Source: Escallonia rubra
Lineage: Eukaryota > Streptophyta > Magnoliopsida > Escalloniales > Escalloniaceae
Direction of reading: 5' to 3'
Length of the DNA: 64,000 nucleotides
Assembly (NCBI GenBank): GCA_033065855.1
Contig: JAVXUO010001489.1
Location: 620,001 to 684,000, forward strand
The position numbers and the translations under genes are program-made. The notes below the pieces were generated by a model, which had not been told where the DNA came from, ran no database searches, and was given only the letters and a program-made list of their open reading frames with translations. Within the stretch, counting starts at the first letter, position 1; each line of letters begins with the position of its first letter. Shown in pieces: positions 11,581 to 21,780 of the stretch.

Positions 11581-11816
11581 AATGGGGGGGCTGCAAAATG
11601 GTGACCCGGATTTGGGGGGGGGGGGGGACCGGAGGGGGGTGCCACGTGGCAGGCAGGAAGGGGGACGGGGACCGCTGGCTGCCACGTGGCAGGCAGGAAG
11701 GGGGACCGCATGCCGGACGGTGGGTGGGTGTAAAAAAAAATTAATTGTGCAAACCGCACATAGGGGGTGCGGTCCGGTGGATATTGTCCACCGGTAGATC
11801 TTGATCGGGGCCCTAC
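11581..11816. other. Presumed outer end of the right MULE TIR
   Basis: GC-rich sequence continuing from the TIR. It contains two copies of GCCACGTGGCAGGCAGGAAG (near 11640 and 11680), so repeated G-box palindromes CCACGTGG, a run of about 14 G near 11618, and a perfect inverted repeat CCGGTGGA-TATTG-TCCACCGG at 11774-11794. Composition changes abruptly to AT-rich after about 11816, where I place the end. A matching left end would settle it. Confidence 0.45.
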
Positions 11817-12546
11817 TTTTAATGTACAAATATATTTGTATTGACATCTATATACATGCAAATAACTCAAGTCTGTAGCATAAGCATAGACATACAAATA
11901 TAAAATAAACAATAACAATAAATTAACGATAATTTACCAAAGCAGTGGGTCACTCCGTCAAGTACTCAAGTCTCAAGTAGACAACACTCAACAGACAACA
12001 TACAAATTCACCATGGCTGGATGCAGCTCCACCACGAATTGGGACGAAGCAACATACAACAGACAAATTCCCAGCAGCAAATCCCAACAATCGTCCATGC
12101 AGCAGCTCGCGGTCGCCGGCAGCCGGCAGGGTGATTGGGTGAGGCACTCCGTCAAGCAGATCTGGTCGCGTGGCCGGACGGTGTCAAGCAGATCTAGTGA
12201 CTGGTTGCGTGGTCGGACACCGAACAAAGACTCGGAGATCTGGTCGCCAGCGGAGTGCCGTTTCTTCAAGATCTGGTCGCTGGTCGGAAATTTACAAGAT
12301 GGGTTCAGACCGTTCAGTCGCGTGGCGTCACCGGCAATATGCCAGATCTAGTCGCCTGTTGTTACATCCATTGTCCATCGGTGAGAGAGAGAGAGAGAGA
12401 GAGCGCGCCGAGTTGTGGTCTCGGGGAACGGGGATGGGGGAACGGCGTCTTGGGAACGGGGTGGTGCGATTCCCGAAAACCAAATTTTTTTTTTCAGAAG
12501 TGAGGGGGTGCTTGATCCCCCTTGCCACAACATAGGTCCGCCCCTG
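11817..12546. mobile_element. hAT-like element remnant, right terminus only
   Basis: The segment ends at 12546 with TAGGTCCGCCCCTG; read from the other strand this is CAGGGGCGGACCTA, a typical hAT terminus in plants. The 8 bases outside (CCCTTAAG, 12547-12554) would be the target duplication, but I found no matching copy or left terminus upstream; the left end may have been lost or displaced by the MULE. The interior has diverged short direct repeats around AGATCTGGTCGCGTGG (12160-12280) and a (GA)n run at 12382-12402. Frames here do not resemble known proteins. Confidence 0.4.
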
Positions 12547-12554
12547 CCCTTAAG

Positions 12555-15023
12555 GTCACAATAGAATAGTTGCGTACGAACTTGGACTCACTACACCACA
12601 GCCCCCGTACAAACTCATGGAACCCACTTTCCACCACGAGTAAAACAACCAACAAGACCCCTAAACTATATATGACACCAGCTAGCGTATTTAGAAGTAG
12701 CTAGGGGCGAGGCCATGATTTCTTAACAAGGGCACCAAGTTTTGTTGGTTCTGTAGTATAAGTAGCTAGATTTTTAGTCAAAGTCTTAACGACATTTCTT
12801 ATATGCTTATGCGTGCATCCTTTGCCGCTAAAAATATGTAATCTACCAACTTACAACATCTCTAGCGAAAAATGGGATGTCCCAGGAGCAAACAACGGAT
12901 ACATAAACGATTATTAAGATTATTAAGTCTGAAAATACATATATAGTACTTAAAACGATGTTTATTTTTCCAAAATGTAGTGAAAGCAATTGCCCCTCCT
13001 ATACTACATGTGTTCACGCATAAAAAACAAGTAAAATACATAATATTTGTGCAGGTTTCATAGTTATGAAATGCACGTCAAACTCTTGTCCCGCACTGCT
13101 GAAGGTTTTCTGCAGAATCACATGAAGCCCGCAAATTAGATATGCATGGTCGGACTAGTTTGTTGCGTTCGTCCAAGACAGTTAAGAAGCCCTACCAACC
13201 GGCTGACATAGTGTCTCTTAGGATTGGCACAAGGGCACGAGGTCTGGCTCTGGGACCCTCGAAGAGTGGATGAACGGACATCCTCTCTTCTGGACTGCTT
13301 GACCTGATTTTGACCCAAAAAAAGAACAAAACAACCAGCATGGATGCTAACTTTGAATTTCATAAGGTGGCAGGTAAGGGTCGTAAGATTTCCTACCATT
13401 ACGTTATAAGAAAAAAGTTTGAATTAGGTATTAGAAAATATAGCTTAAAAAAGGCTTGTGTTCATATGATATTGAATAGGGATCTTACTTTAAGTTCCAA
13501 AAATTGATTCTAAAATGACGTCAGGCACAATTCACATCGTTTTGAAATTCTTTAAAACTCAATTAGTTGTTATCTCAATCGTGAGCGTGAGATTATATAT
13601 AATATAAGCACAACAAATCCCTTCATTAAGATGGGTGACCTTTTATTAGAGTGTGGCTAAAAGTAAACAATTTATAATTAATATTTTCTTTAAGATGCCA
13701 ATAAGGGTGCAAAATTGACGATAAATTTTTTTTCTTTGAAGTTTGGGCTATTTAGTATCGTCTACGGTAGTCTACAGTTTCAAAATCTAAGGTTGGCAGT
13801 TGTCTTCCATGCATGCTATTGCTGCATGGTGGTAATGATACATAGCCTATTGCTAAAGTGAAATAAATCAGAGAGAAACAGGTCGAACAACCATTTAGAT
13901 GTTGGTATTGCTTTGATTAATTGTTAGTATGCAACTTTGGCATTAGTGTTAGCCTTTTTGAGGGATTGTACCATCTGCCTCCATATATTGGTAGAGACGG
14001 AAGTGGTATAAGCAACAACAAGGTGGTGGCGTTGGTAGCAATGGATGAGGTATCCTGATAATGGTGGTGATGACGGTCGTGAGATGCTGGTTGTACGTGG
14101 TGGCAGAGTCGTGGTGATTTGTTGGTGCCTATAGGGGTGGTGAATGTCGGCATAGTGGTGTCGTGATGGAGCGAGGATAGTGGAGGTAACAACTATGGCA
14201 TGGCAGTGGTGGCGGTGGTAAGTATTACTTTACACTATATTTCTCCAATAACTTTTAGACAGGTGACATAAATCTAAGTAATAAATAAATTTCCACGGAC
14301 TTGAATTAAATTTTGGTCTATTTTAAGTGAAAAATGAAGTTTTAAGTGAGACAAGCACTAGATAAGAATTCGTTGGAAAATTTTCAATTTTAAGCCTATA
14401 TAACAGCGTTATCAAACACGTTTAATCTTTTGATTTAATTTGCGCGTAGAAAATATAAGCTCTTCAGGACAAAAAGAAAATTTAAATGTAATTTAAAATA
14501 CACGTTCTTATGGATTCCCTGCGAATGTTAGTCTTGTCTTGCCGGTCCAATTCTTATAAAGAAAAGTTCTCGCTGCCAGCCTAATTAGTTACATACTCTC
14601 GTATAGCGATAATTAATAGTTGCTAAACATGCTTATAGCATTTGTACTTATATTTTCGACGATAATTTCTAATAGCACTTTTTTAACGTCACTAAATAAA
14701 AGTCGCTAAGTGTATTAACGATCATTAATGATCGTTATAAAGGGGATAATAGCTATTTTTTAACGACCCGACTGGCAGCCAAAAACTTATTCTTCTTATA
14801 AGACTTTTAGGGCTTCTACATCATCGGCCCGTCGCAACTTGGTTGGGTGAGGAAAGTCCAGGCCTCAAGCTTCCCCTAGACCCAATTAAGCTTGAGTATG
14901 TCTGCAAAAGGTCCAGAATTATGGACCCTTCTCATAATTGGCCCAATCATAGTGCATAGACTGCTAGAGAGTTCCTAACCTTCATCCTAAAGTCGGCATC
15001 TAAATGTAACATATGCTGGCAAT
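12555..15023. other. Gene-free spacer
   Basis: No gene recognised. A GGT/TGG-rich stretch lies at about 13980-14220. At 14595-14765 there is a remnant with 'taaaagtcgctaag' and 'cgatcattaatgatcgtt' motifs that recur at 61363-61510, resembling CACTA-type subterminal DNA. The rest is AT-rich without structure I can name. A 13136-13399 minus-strand frame has no recognisable domain. Confidence 0.5.
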
Positions 15024-15024
15024 A

Positions 15025-15264
15025 GGTACCTAATAAATGACTACTCGAATCGGAATTTTGAGCATAAAGATTCCACTGACCTGTAAAAAGTGGGCCCAAC
15101 CCTTGGGGATGTGGTAATACATCTAAGAAATTATTCCATCGAACGTACTCCCCTCTGGATCCAGGAATAGCGACATGCACTAAATGCCCCGTCCAAGCCA
15201 AGGAACTTACGCCAAAGAGTCCTAACAGATGATGATTGAGACGAGATTCGGCACTTTGAACCAC
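15025..15264 (-). pseudogene. psaB: Nuclear insertion of plastid psaB (NUPT)
   Basis: Eighty codons on the minus strand match the plastid photosystem I P700 apoprotein A2: [50 protein letters not shown] and [13 protein letters not shown] are all characteristic. Homology begins abruptly at about 15264-15268 and ends at about 15025 after SSSHLLGT, where plastid psaB would continue SQGAG but this DNA does not. Only about one ninth of the gene is present and there is no plastid flank, so it is a nuclear plastid-DNA fragment. The frame is still open and substitutions are few (for example Pro to Ser in YAQNSDSS), suggesting a fairly recent transfer. Confidence 0.92.
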
Positions 15265-15268
15265 AAAC

Positions 15269-15958
15269 TAGAACTTGTTTGTGATTGTTTTTTATATGGC
15301 CAAACTTTAATTCAGGTTGTTTGATGCGTGACAGATCTAGATCTATAAAGCTGATTAAATTAATTTTATAAAGGTAAAATTGATTAAATCACAATCTTTT
15401 AAAGTGTACACTATGGACTAATCACTTTTTCATACCCGAATTTGACCAACAAAGACCTCTTTGGTTATTTTGTCACGTTAAAATTACTTTTTGTACTTTA
15501 TCCAAACATCATTTATAATTCAAAACTAGTTTAATAAAAAATAATTTATAGCTAATTTTAGAAGTTGATATATATTTAATCTGGAATTTTACTTTCTAAA
15601 TTTTTTCCCAAATGGACTCCTAATAACTGTTACTTTAGTGATAAACTGTTTTCAAACAAATCTGATCATAGTGCGGCATGGCATTTTAGAGAAGTAACTT
15701 TTAGGACTATGTTTAAATTATGATCCCTAGTCTTTCTAGAATTTTGCACAAAATTAAATTATAAATTCCATTATTTTAGACTCTATATAGTCTCTAATAA
15801 TGAACCGGATTTGGGTCTATATATATATTTTTTCTAAAGAAATTGGAATCGCATGTAGATTAAATTATTCATTGGACTATTTTTTGGTATAATATCCAAC
15901 CCATTTCAAAAGTATTGACTATTGAGAACTTCAATTAACTAATTAAGCTCAAGAGAGG
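15269..15958. other. AT-rich spacer, nothing recognised
   Basis: No open frame, repeat or transposon end that I can support. The 3' edge (15959-15968) is the left target duplication of the next element. Confidence 0.5.
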
Positions 15959-15968
15959 GGATATAATA

Positions 15969-16902
15969 AGGATGACAATTAGATCTGCAACCGGCGGATC
16001 TCCGCCCCGCCCCGTCCTGCTAGGAGCGAGTTATTTTGACTTTAACGGGGTTATGGGGCGGGTATGGTAAAAAAATTTTAAATCCGCAGCGGGTTAGGGT
16101 CGGATATAGAATTCTGTCCAACCCGCCCTGGTATCCGACCCGCACCGGCCCCGGTATACTAACCCTATGCATCAACAAATCTCAGCCATCCATCCTAGTA
16201 TATATATATTCATCCAAAACCCTAAAATGTTGAGTCTTCTGCCAACTTACCCACGGCTGCCTCCCATCTTCTAATCTTCTCTCCCTCTCCACCGTGAGCC
16301 CCCCACGGCCAAAAACCTTACGACTACCTAACCGACGGCCACAAACATGTTCCACCACATACTTCTCAAGTTTCGCAGCAATAAGAACAACAACGAGTTG
16401 TCGGAGATCTCGCCGGAATGGTCGCAGTAGTAGATCTGTCACCACTTCTCCTTCAACAAGATCAGACGCGCCACCTAAAACTTCAACCGTCACACGCTCA
16501 TCTACGGCGGCAGCTACTGGTCTGTGTTCATGGCCCTAGAACTTCCTCGATTGCAGCAATACAGTTGCCCTGAAGCGTTGAAGCCTCTCTTCCCGCTAGG
16601 GCGGTGCCTAGTTCGATTCGAGATCGAGCTCCTCTCCTGCCTTCAGCACCGCAACATCGTCTCCTTCATCGCCTACTACATAGAAGGAGTTTATATGATC
16701 TTCATGTGCGAGTACAGAAAAGTGTCGGGCGGATCGGGTCGGGGATAAGTTTTCTATACAAACTTAGGATCGGTTATGGTATTGTATGTACGTGACCCAG
16801 TGGTGGGGCAGGGCGAGGCGAGGTTTTAGGACCACCGGGGCGGGAACAGATTTCATAAGATTCGCATCCGACCCGCCCTATTGCCATTCCTAGGATATAA
16901 TA
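15969..16902. mobile_element. Gene-capturing element with receptor-kinase fragment
   Basis: The element is bounded by GGATATAATA at 15959-15968 and again at 16903-16912, a 10-bp (or 9-bp) target duplication. Its ends are short inverted repeats: AGGATGACAAT on the left and ATTGCCATTCCT on the right. Both ends are rich in GGCGGG/CCCGCC motifs. The 9-10 bp duplication points to a Mutator-type element, though the superfamily is not proven. A protein kinase fragment lies inside, which makes it a Pack-type element. Confidence 0.75.
16440..16725 (+). pseudogene. Captured receptor-like kinase fragment
   Basis: One frame reads HHFSFNKIRRAT, then a TAA stop (16476-16478), then NFNRHTLIYGGSYWSVFMA and further on FEIELLSCLQHRNIVSFIAY and EGVYMIFMCEY. 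This follows the order of a receptor-like kinase N-lobe: the FSFxEIxxAT-NF lead-in, a degenerate Gly-rich loop, helix C with the Glu, the HRNIV beta-4 strand and the EY hinge. The spacing and wording resemble the CrRLK1L (FERONIA-like) group, but this is uncertain. The invariant Lys and the C-lobe are absent and there is an in-frame stop, so no active kinase is made. Confidence 0.7.
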
Positions 16903-16912
16903 GTACTCAAGG

Positions 16913-17588
16913 AAACAATGCCACTGAAAAAATGCCGTTGTGGAAGCGTCCATGTAACGAATTTTATCTTTTCTAAAGGTACATCATCCCCTTCGAACTT
17001 GGAAGTAAATAACCTTGTGGATTTCATTTGTCAAGTAGGTTTATGTTTAGTCGATCTATAGTAGTTGCATGGTGAGGATCACCTTGAGAAGGTCGTCCTA
17101 GTTCACAATTTTTTGAGTCAGTGCACTAGTGATTTTGTACACAAATGACGATTATAGATAATTTTTTAGTGAAAGATAATAGCGGTCAAAAGTATTATGA
17201 TAAAGAAATTTCGTCACTGAATTTGGAATGGCTCTACAGTGCACTGTAGATGATCCTCATCTGTCCATAGAAGAGTTCCTCGCTGCCTCAAAATTGATAT
17301 CTATTTATATCGGTACTACTTATAAAGGAAATAACTCTTTTTGTGTAACACCATTTTTGGTGTTCTATAACTATCAACATAGAATAATGATACTTGGCAT
17401 TAATTTTTTTTTTAAAATAATATAAAAGATAATTTTTAAACATTAAATAACTATGTAATAGGATATTTTTTGTTTGTAAACTCTGAAATTCATTCCAAGA
17501 AGTATGATTAAAATATATATTAAAATCATTTTTGACAATATAATAATATCATGTTGTTAGCTTTATTTTTAGCCATGTATCACGTTTG
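16913..17588. other. Gene-free spacer
   Basis: No gene recognised. A 'agtgcactgtagatgatcc' region (about 17130-17280) reads like an old transposon piece with a phrase GCATGGTGAGGATCACCTTG near 17067, but nothing can be assigned. AT-rich towards the right. Confidence 0.4.
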
Positions 17589-17811
17589 TTATCGTTAGGG
17601 TTAAATACACGTTAGTATCCTGAAAGTACCACAAAGTCTCACTTGAAGGTCCTAAAGTTTAATTTTTACACATAAAGGCCTGTAACTCCAAAATTGCAAC
17701 AAGTAAGGACTTCCGTCCCAATTCTTAACGATCCAGCCCTTTTCGTCAGGGGCAATTTCGTCAAGCCAACTTTGATTTTTTTCAAAAAAATATAGTCATT
17801 GCTAAAGTCTA

Positions 17812-17983
17812 AGTAACCGAGTTTCTCTTAGGCATTTCATCAAACACCTTCTCAGCAGACCTCAAATCCCCTCTACCCTTTGCAAACAAGTCAATCAAAG
17901 CACACCCAACCCACAAATCCGACTCAAAGTACCCAGTCTTCATCACAAACCTAAATAAAATCATCCCAGTTCGAGCATAATCC
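17812..17983 (-). pseudogene. Captured PPR protein fragment
   Basis: The minus-strand reading includes FVMKTGYFESDLWVGCALID, then LFAKGRGDLRSAEKVFDEM and PKRN, a PLS-type pentatricopeptide repeat segment. The wording is close to the Arabidopsis PPR protein EMB2261 (a segment like FLMKTGHFESDVCVGCSLID), which makes that ortholog the likely donor. About 57 codons are present, without start or stop, directly inside the left TIR of the Pack-MULE. PPR proteins bind organelle RNA; this piece alone would not. Confidence 0.75.
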
Positions 17984-17999
17984 AAAAATCAAGGGATCA

Positions 18000-18780
18000 A
18001 CTGAGACTGGAATGCTATCAGATCTACAGGTCCCCAGTTGGCGAGATGAAATTCCGCTTGGACTTTTTGCCTTCGAACCAAGCATGAGAATCGACTAGCT
18101 AGTTGCGTAGCCTGGTTCCCTTCCAATTTAATTACCTCGTACGAAACGTGGCTGCTTTCAATGCACTACTCTTCGCTCATTCACTTAGTCAGAAGCACGC
18201 ACTCGTTCTTGCTCTAAGCCTGCACTCCCACCATTGGACCGTTTTCTCATTACATAGCATGCCTGTCTTCAAGTGGGGTGAAGAATAAATAATGGGCGGA
18301 CGATCACTCGATGCGGTAAACTAGGGCTTTCTGCTATCTCACTAGCTAGCTCCAGACAGATGCTCTTTCGTATCTTGCTCAGCTGCAAAAACGATAGGCG
18401 TGGTCCCTTGATTTTTGGATTATGCTCGAACTCCTCCAATTCACCAAACACTTCATCGTCGTCTACACCTGCCGCGGATTCTCCAGCCTCTCCCAACATT
18501 GCCGATGAAACCATCTCGACTTCGGTAGTTCCTTTCCCTTTCTCCATCAAACCTCTCTCGAGCTCTCTTTCTTCCTTTGCCTCTTTAGCAACCGCAACTC
18601 CTGTCTCAATTCCGTCCGGCGCTTTGTTCTCCTGGACCAGATTCTCTCGCAGTACCTTTCGATTAGCGAAAGGCAAGCCTTGGATCTGAGAGCAATATGT
18701 GTACGTTTATGTAGAGAAGATTCTATACAAATCCATATATAGAAAAAGATTTCTTGTAGAGTAATACAAAAACAATTCTG
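18000..18780. other. Further captured sequence in the Pack-MULE, origin unknown
   Basis: On the plus strand about 18010-18095 reads LSDLQVPSWRDEIPLGLFAF before a stop. On the minus strand 18690-18269 is open for 135 codons and is rich in acidic and basic residues (AKEAKEERELERGLMEKGKG, then DDDEVFGELEEFEHNP). Neither resembles a protein I can name. Being sandwiched between MULE TIRs, these are probably pieces of a second host gene. A database search with the minus-strand translation would identify it. Confidence 0.4.
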
Positions 18781-19249
18781 GGATGATCCAAACATCAAGG
18801 GATTTTATAATAAAAAACTAAAGTTGGCCTGACGAAATTGCTCCTGACGGAAAGAGCTGAATCGTTAAGAATTGGGACAGAAGTCCTTACTTGTTGCAAT
18901 TTTGGAGTTACAGGTCCTTATGTATAAAAATTAAACTTTAGAACTCTTAAATGAAATTTTGTGATATTTTTAAGGTACTAACATGTATTTAACTATTATC
19001 GTTACGATTAAAATGACTTGGTATACTCGTAGCTTTGGCACAAGATTGAGGACACTTTGCGTAGAGAAAAGGCCACATAATTTGGTCCAGGCTTTCTAGA
19101 ATCTAGGGAAGCGGACGAATTGCAAAAAATTGATAATAATACCCCTCACTTCAACTACGGCGTTCTTGAACAAGTCAAGCCTTTCAAGTCATAAATATAC
19201 ACATCCAGAAAAGAAAAGAGGAACGGTGAGCTGCGAAGGCAGAAGAAAG

Positions 19250-19441
19250 ATGTGCTACGAGACGAAGTGTTCGACGTGTGGGAAGACCAGCTGGGGCGGC
19301 TGCGGAAGGCACGTGCCCTCAGTCTATAAGCGGATCCCAGAAGGGCAGCACTGTCAGTGCAAGGATTGGCCCGGCGTCAAAGCCGGCGGCAGCTCGGCCA
19401 CCGCCGACGGTGATTCGAGATCCGGCTGTACCATTCTATAA
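19250..19441 (+). CDS. Small Cys-rich conserved plant protein (63 aa), single exon
   Basis: The protein starts MCYETKCSTCGKTSWGGCGR and continues to a CQCKDWPGV motif. This matches a small family of conserved, uncharacterised plant proteins whose members read like MCYKVKC-TCGK-SWGGCGKH and CxCRxWPG. The ATG at 19250 is chosen because homology begins with its Met; the open frame extends upstream to 19130 without family resemblance. Cysteines at 2, 7, 10, 18, 35 and 37 and a His at 34 suggest a zinc-binding or disulfide-stabilised fold. The last four residues, CTIL, form a CaaX-like motif with Leu at the end, a possible geranylgeranylation signal. An ATAAATAT sequence lies 50-60 bases upstream of the start. 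No signal peptide is evident. Function unknown. Confidence 0.8.
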   Translation: MCYETKCSTCGKTSWGGCGRHVPSVYKRIPEGQHCQCKDWPGVKAGGSSATADGDSRSGCTIL

Positions 19442-20221
19442 ATTAGCTAATTTTTATCTGGGCACGCACAGTCTAGCTGCTGTATGGTATTGGTGAAACT
19501 TGTATTGGTATTTGTTGCTTTTTGATGTTGTGATGTAAGCTTATAGCCATTTAAGATGGTAGAAGTACTAAAGATCTGTGGATTAAGCTTGTTTGCATAT
19601 CAGTTGAACTTGATCTGGGTATTAGTCCCAGATGATATCTTAGCTTGATTAACAGGGGGATGTGCCAGTACTAAATAAATTTGTGATGCGCCATTTGTAG
19701 TCAAATGCGTTAGTTTAACCAAGTTTGTGTTTCAATAATACTTTTTCGAGTTAAGTTTTTGTCACTACGAACTCCGATTTGCTCCTGTGTAGTACCTAAC
19801 CCCGACATACTCATGTGACCAAGCAGATACTATTAAGCAAATTCATCAGTTCTTCCCTTTCATGCCATCTGCAGTGGAGGAACTCACTCCCCGCACAACT
19901 GCAATTCTGGCTCATGCAAAGTAAACACAGCACATGTTAGAAGTCTACTCCGTTTGGTATCTGTTGGTGATCTCAAATGGCCGGCCGGCATACTTTCATT
20001 CGGTTACGGAGTCAAGGGTGCGTAAATGAGTTCGATAAACTTGGATGTTCATAAAAAGTCAAGAAAATTGAAGTGGGCAGATCTCTCTTTGAACCCTTTC
20101 TATGGTAAAAGAATATGCAATTACTCGTACTGCTTAAACAAAACTTTCCAATTCTGAAGGGCAATTGCCTGGAAACACATGGTCATTTATAACGCATATG
20201 AATAATGTAATGAAATTTGTG
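19442..20221. other. 3' flank of the small Cys-rich gene
   Basis: Probable 3' untranslated and downstream sequence; no second gene, no transposon ends. Several AATAAT and ATAAAT stretches near 19672-19740 could serve for polyadenylation. Confidence 0.4.
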
Positions 20222-21480
20222 AAGTTTGGGCCGGCCCAGCGGGCCTCCAACAAAAACGGGCCGGAGCCGGGCCAGAAGAAAGGAAACCGGGCCGGGCCTG
20301 AAATCTGGGATATTTGGGCCCAGTCCAAGCCCTGGCCCTAGGCCCAACATTTAGGGCCGGCCCCGGGCCCAAAATAATTTTTTTTTCCTGTTCCTAACTC
20401 CTTGTTATTCACATTTATAAATTAAATGGTTAGAGACTTGGAGCAACATCACAAGCCTCAATCGCCAACTGAAACTAGTGTAAGAGGTTCCCACTGACGT
20501 TGTAGTATGGTTCCCGTTACACGAGAGGGGCACTAGCAGCTAAACATGGGTGACTCTCTCATTAATTTGTCTACTTCCTCCTTTTCTATACACATCCTTA
20601 TCTTTATTGTAAAACCATGACCACGGCAAAGCGGTTGCAATCGTCAAAATCATTAACTCATATTAAAAATTTCGAAATATTATTATCAACAATATTAACA
20701 TCGAGTTTTTTTTATTTTTATTATCACTAACATTTTGTCTAGTCATCGAGCCATTGTCATTTGTCAGACGGGGCCTCTTTTCAAATCATGGCCGCAACTA
20801 GGATTTTAATTTGGCAAAACATATAGACAAGGGGAAGGGGAAGATATAATTGAACTCACTTTTATCATTACATAAATGTTCCAGATTTTGCTACACGGCG
20901 CCATTAAAAGTTTATAGCTGCCAAAAAAATTAACAAAATAGTTGGTTGAAAGAAAGAGTTTTATTTTAGTAAGATACACATTAGAAATGCCATATGAAGG
21001 GTACATATCATTGTCAGTAAAGGTGCACTAGGATTGCCATTAATCTGATTTGATCTCCAACATTTGTGTCAGTTATCTAAGTGACAAAATTCTTTATACT
21101 ATGTGGTATAGAAACCATGGTGCTACTTTTCATAAGGGACACATCTTGTATTGATGTAGAATAAGTTGCTACAAACCCTGTAAGACATTTGATTTCAAAA
21201 AAATTCACATTCTGAACGTGAAATTTTCAGAAATATTAAAAGATTTGAAAAAGTTAACTTGGACCAAAATACCCCCCAAACTAGAAATTTTTGAAAAAGT
21301 GGGCCAGCCTAGAATTTGGGCCAGAACCGGGCCGAATCCAGGCCAAAATCGGGCTTTTTTAGGGCCGGGCTTTTTCCTGAAACCTTGGCCTGGTCCAAGG
21401 ACCTATTCCTTCGGGCCAGCCCGGGCTTTTTTCGGGCCGGGTTGGGTTAGGCCGCGGGCCGCCCGGCCCGTTTGACATCT
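20222..21480. mobile_element. Non-autonomous element with GGGCC-rich ends
   Basis: Two blocks rich in GGGCCGGGCC-type motifs (20222-20372 and 21298-21478) flank about 900 bp of AT-rich DNA. The right block ends GGCCCGTTTGACATCTCTGA, a form commonly seen at the ends of such elements in plants; another copy of this end is at 58708-58775. I could not define a target duplication, so the superfamily is open. No gene inside. Confidence 0.5.
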
Positions 21481-21484
21481 CTGA

Positions 21485-21780
21485 CACTACAAGAAAAAAG
21501 GCTTTTAGCGACGAATTTACCGTCGCTAAAAGTCCCTCATATAAAAGCCCGTTAGTAATAGTTTAGCGACAGAATCTTCAAATCCGTCGTCAAATATGTA
21601 AGTTTTTGCGACGGATTTATTTTTAATTAGCGACGGAATATTCGTCTTTAATTATATTTTAAGTATTTTAATTTATTTTCTTTTTTGTTAAATTAGCGAC
21701 GGAATAAATGTATTAGTGACGGAATATTCCGTCGCTAAATAAGCTTTTTAGCGACGGAATATTCCGTCGCTAATTAACTG
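21485..21780 (+). mobile_element. CACTA element terminus
   Basis: Begins CACTACAAGAAAAAAGG at 21485, the signature 5' end of En/Spm-type CACTA elements, followed by about nine GCGACGGA/TCCGTCGC subterminal motifs in both orientations, ending in a near palindrome around AATATTCCGTCGCTAA at about 21755-21775. The matching 3' end (CTTGTAGTG) is not visible nearby, so this is a solo end or a heavily deleted copy. It abuts the end of the GGGCC-rich element directly. Confidence 0.8.

Larger units (their letters stand above)
1..11816. mobile_element. Large Mutator-like element (MULE) carrying a FAR1-type transposase and a PMD-Ulp1 protease gene
   Basis: Positions 1-952 are the near-perfect reverse complement of 10630-11580, giving long terminal inverted repeats. 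Between them lie a FAR1/MURA-type transposase on the plus strand and, converging on it, a minus-strand gene joining a plant mobile domain to a C48 (Ulp1) peptidase. MULEs that carry Ulp1-like genes are known from plants (KAONASHI-type elements), and this copy fits that group. The left tip is outside the window. The right tip is not certain; a GC-rich block ends near 11816, where AT-rich DNA begins. Because the left edge is missing, the 9-bp target duplication cannot be checked. The element is at least 11.6 kb, large for a MULE. Confidence 0.85.
17598..18995. mobile_element. Pack-MULE with 9-bp TSD
   Basis: The 9-bp sequence TTATCGTTA occurs at 17589-17597 and at 18996-19004. Inside it are inverted repeats of about 180 bp: 17598-17775 (GGGTTAAATACACGTTAGTA) and 18817-18995 (ending TACTAACATGTATTTAACTA). 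The 9-bp TSD with long TIRs defines a Mutator-like element. There is no transposase; the interior is made of gene-like fragments, including a PPR piece on the minus strand, so it is a Pack-MULE. Element length is 1398 bp. Confidence 0.9.

Noticed and set aside
12013..12535. Open frames of about 112-121 codons in the hAT-like remnant
   Set aside because: Built from diverged short repeats (GRTxSSRSSDW-like); no recognised domain and no splice or start support.
13136..13399. 87-codon minus-strand frame that looked organelle-derived
   Set aside because: I could not match it to any mitochondrial or plastid gene; only psaB at 15025-15264 is supported.
14849..14865. GAGGAAAGTCC motif like the conserved core of bacterial RNase P RNA
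   Set aside because: No further RNase P helices or the distal ACAGAA-type element could be found, and flowering plants do not use such an RNA in the nucleus. A chance match.
16440..16725. A functional receptor kinase
   Set aside because: In-frame stop, no catalytic Lys, no C-lobe, and location inside a transposon with target duplication.
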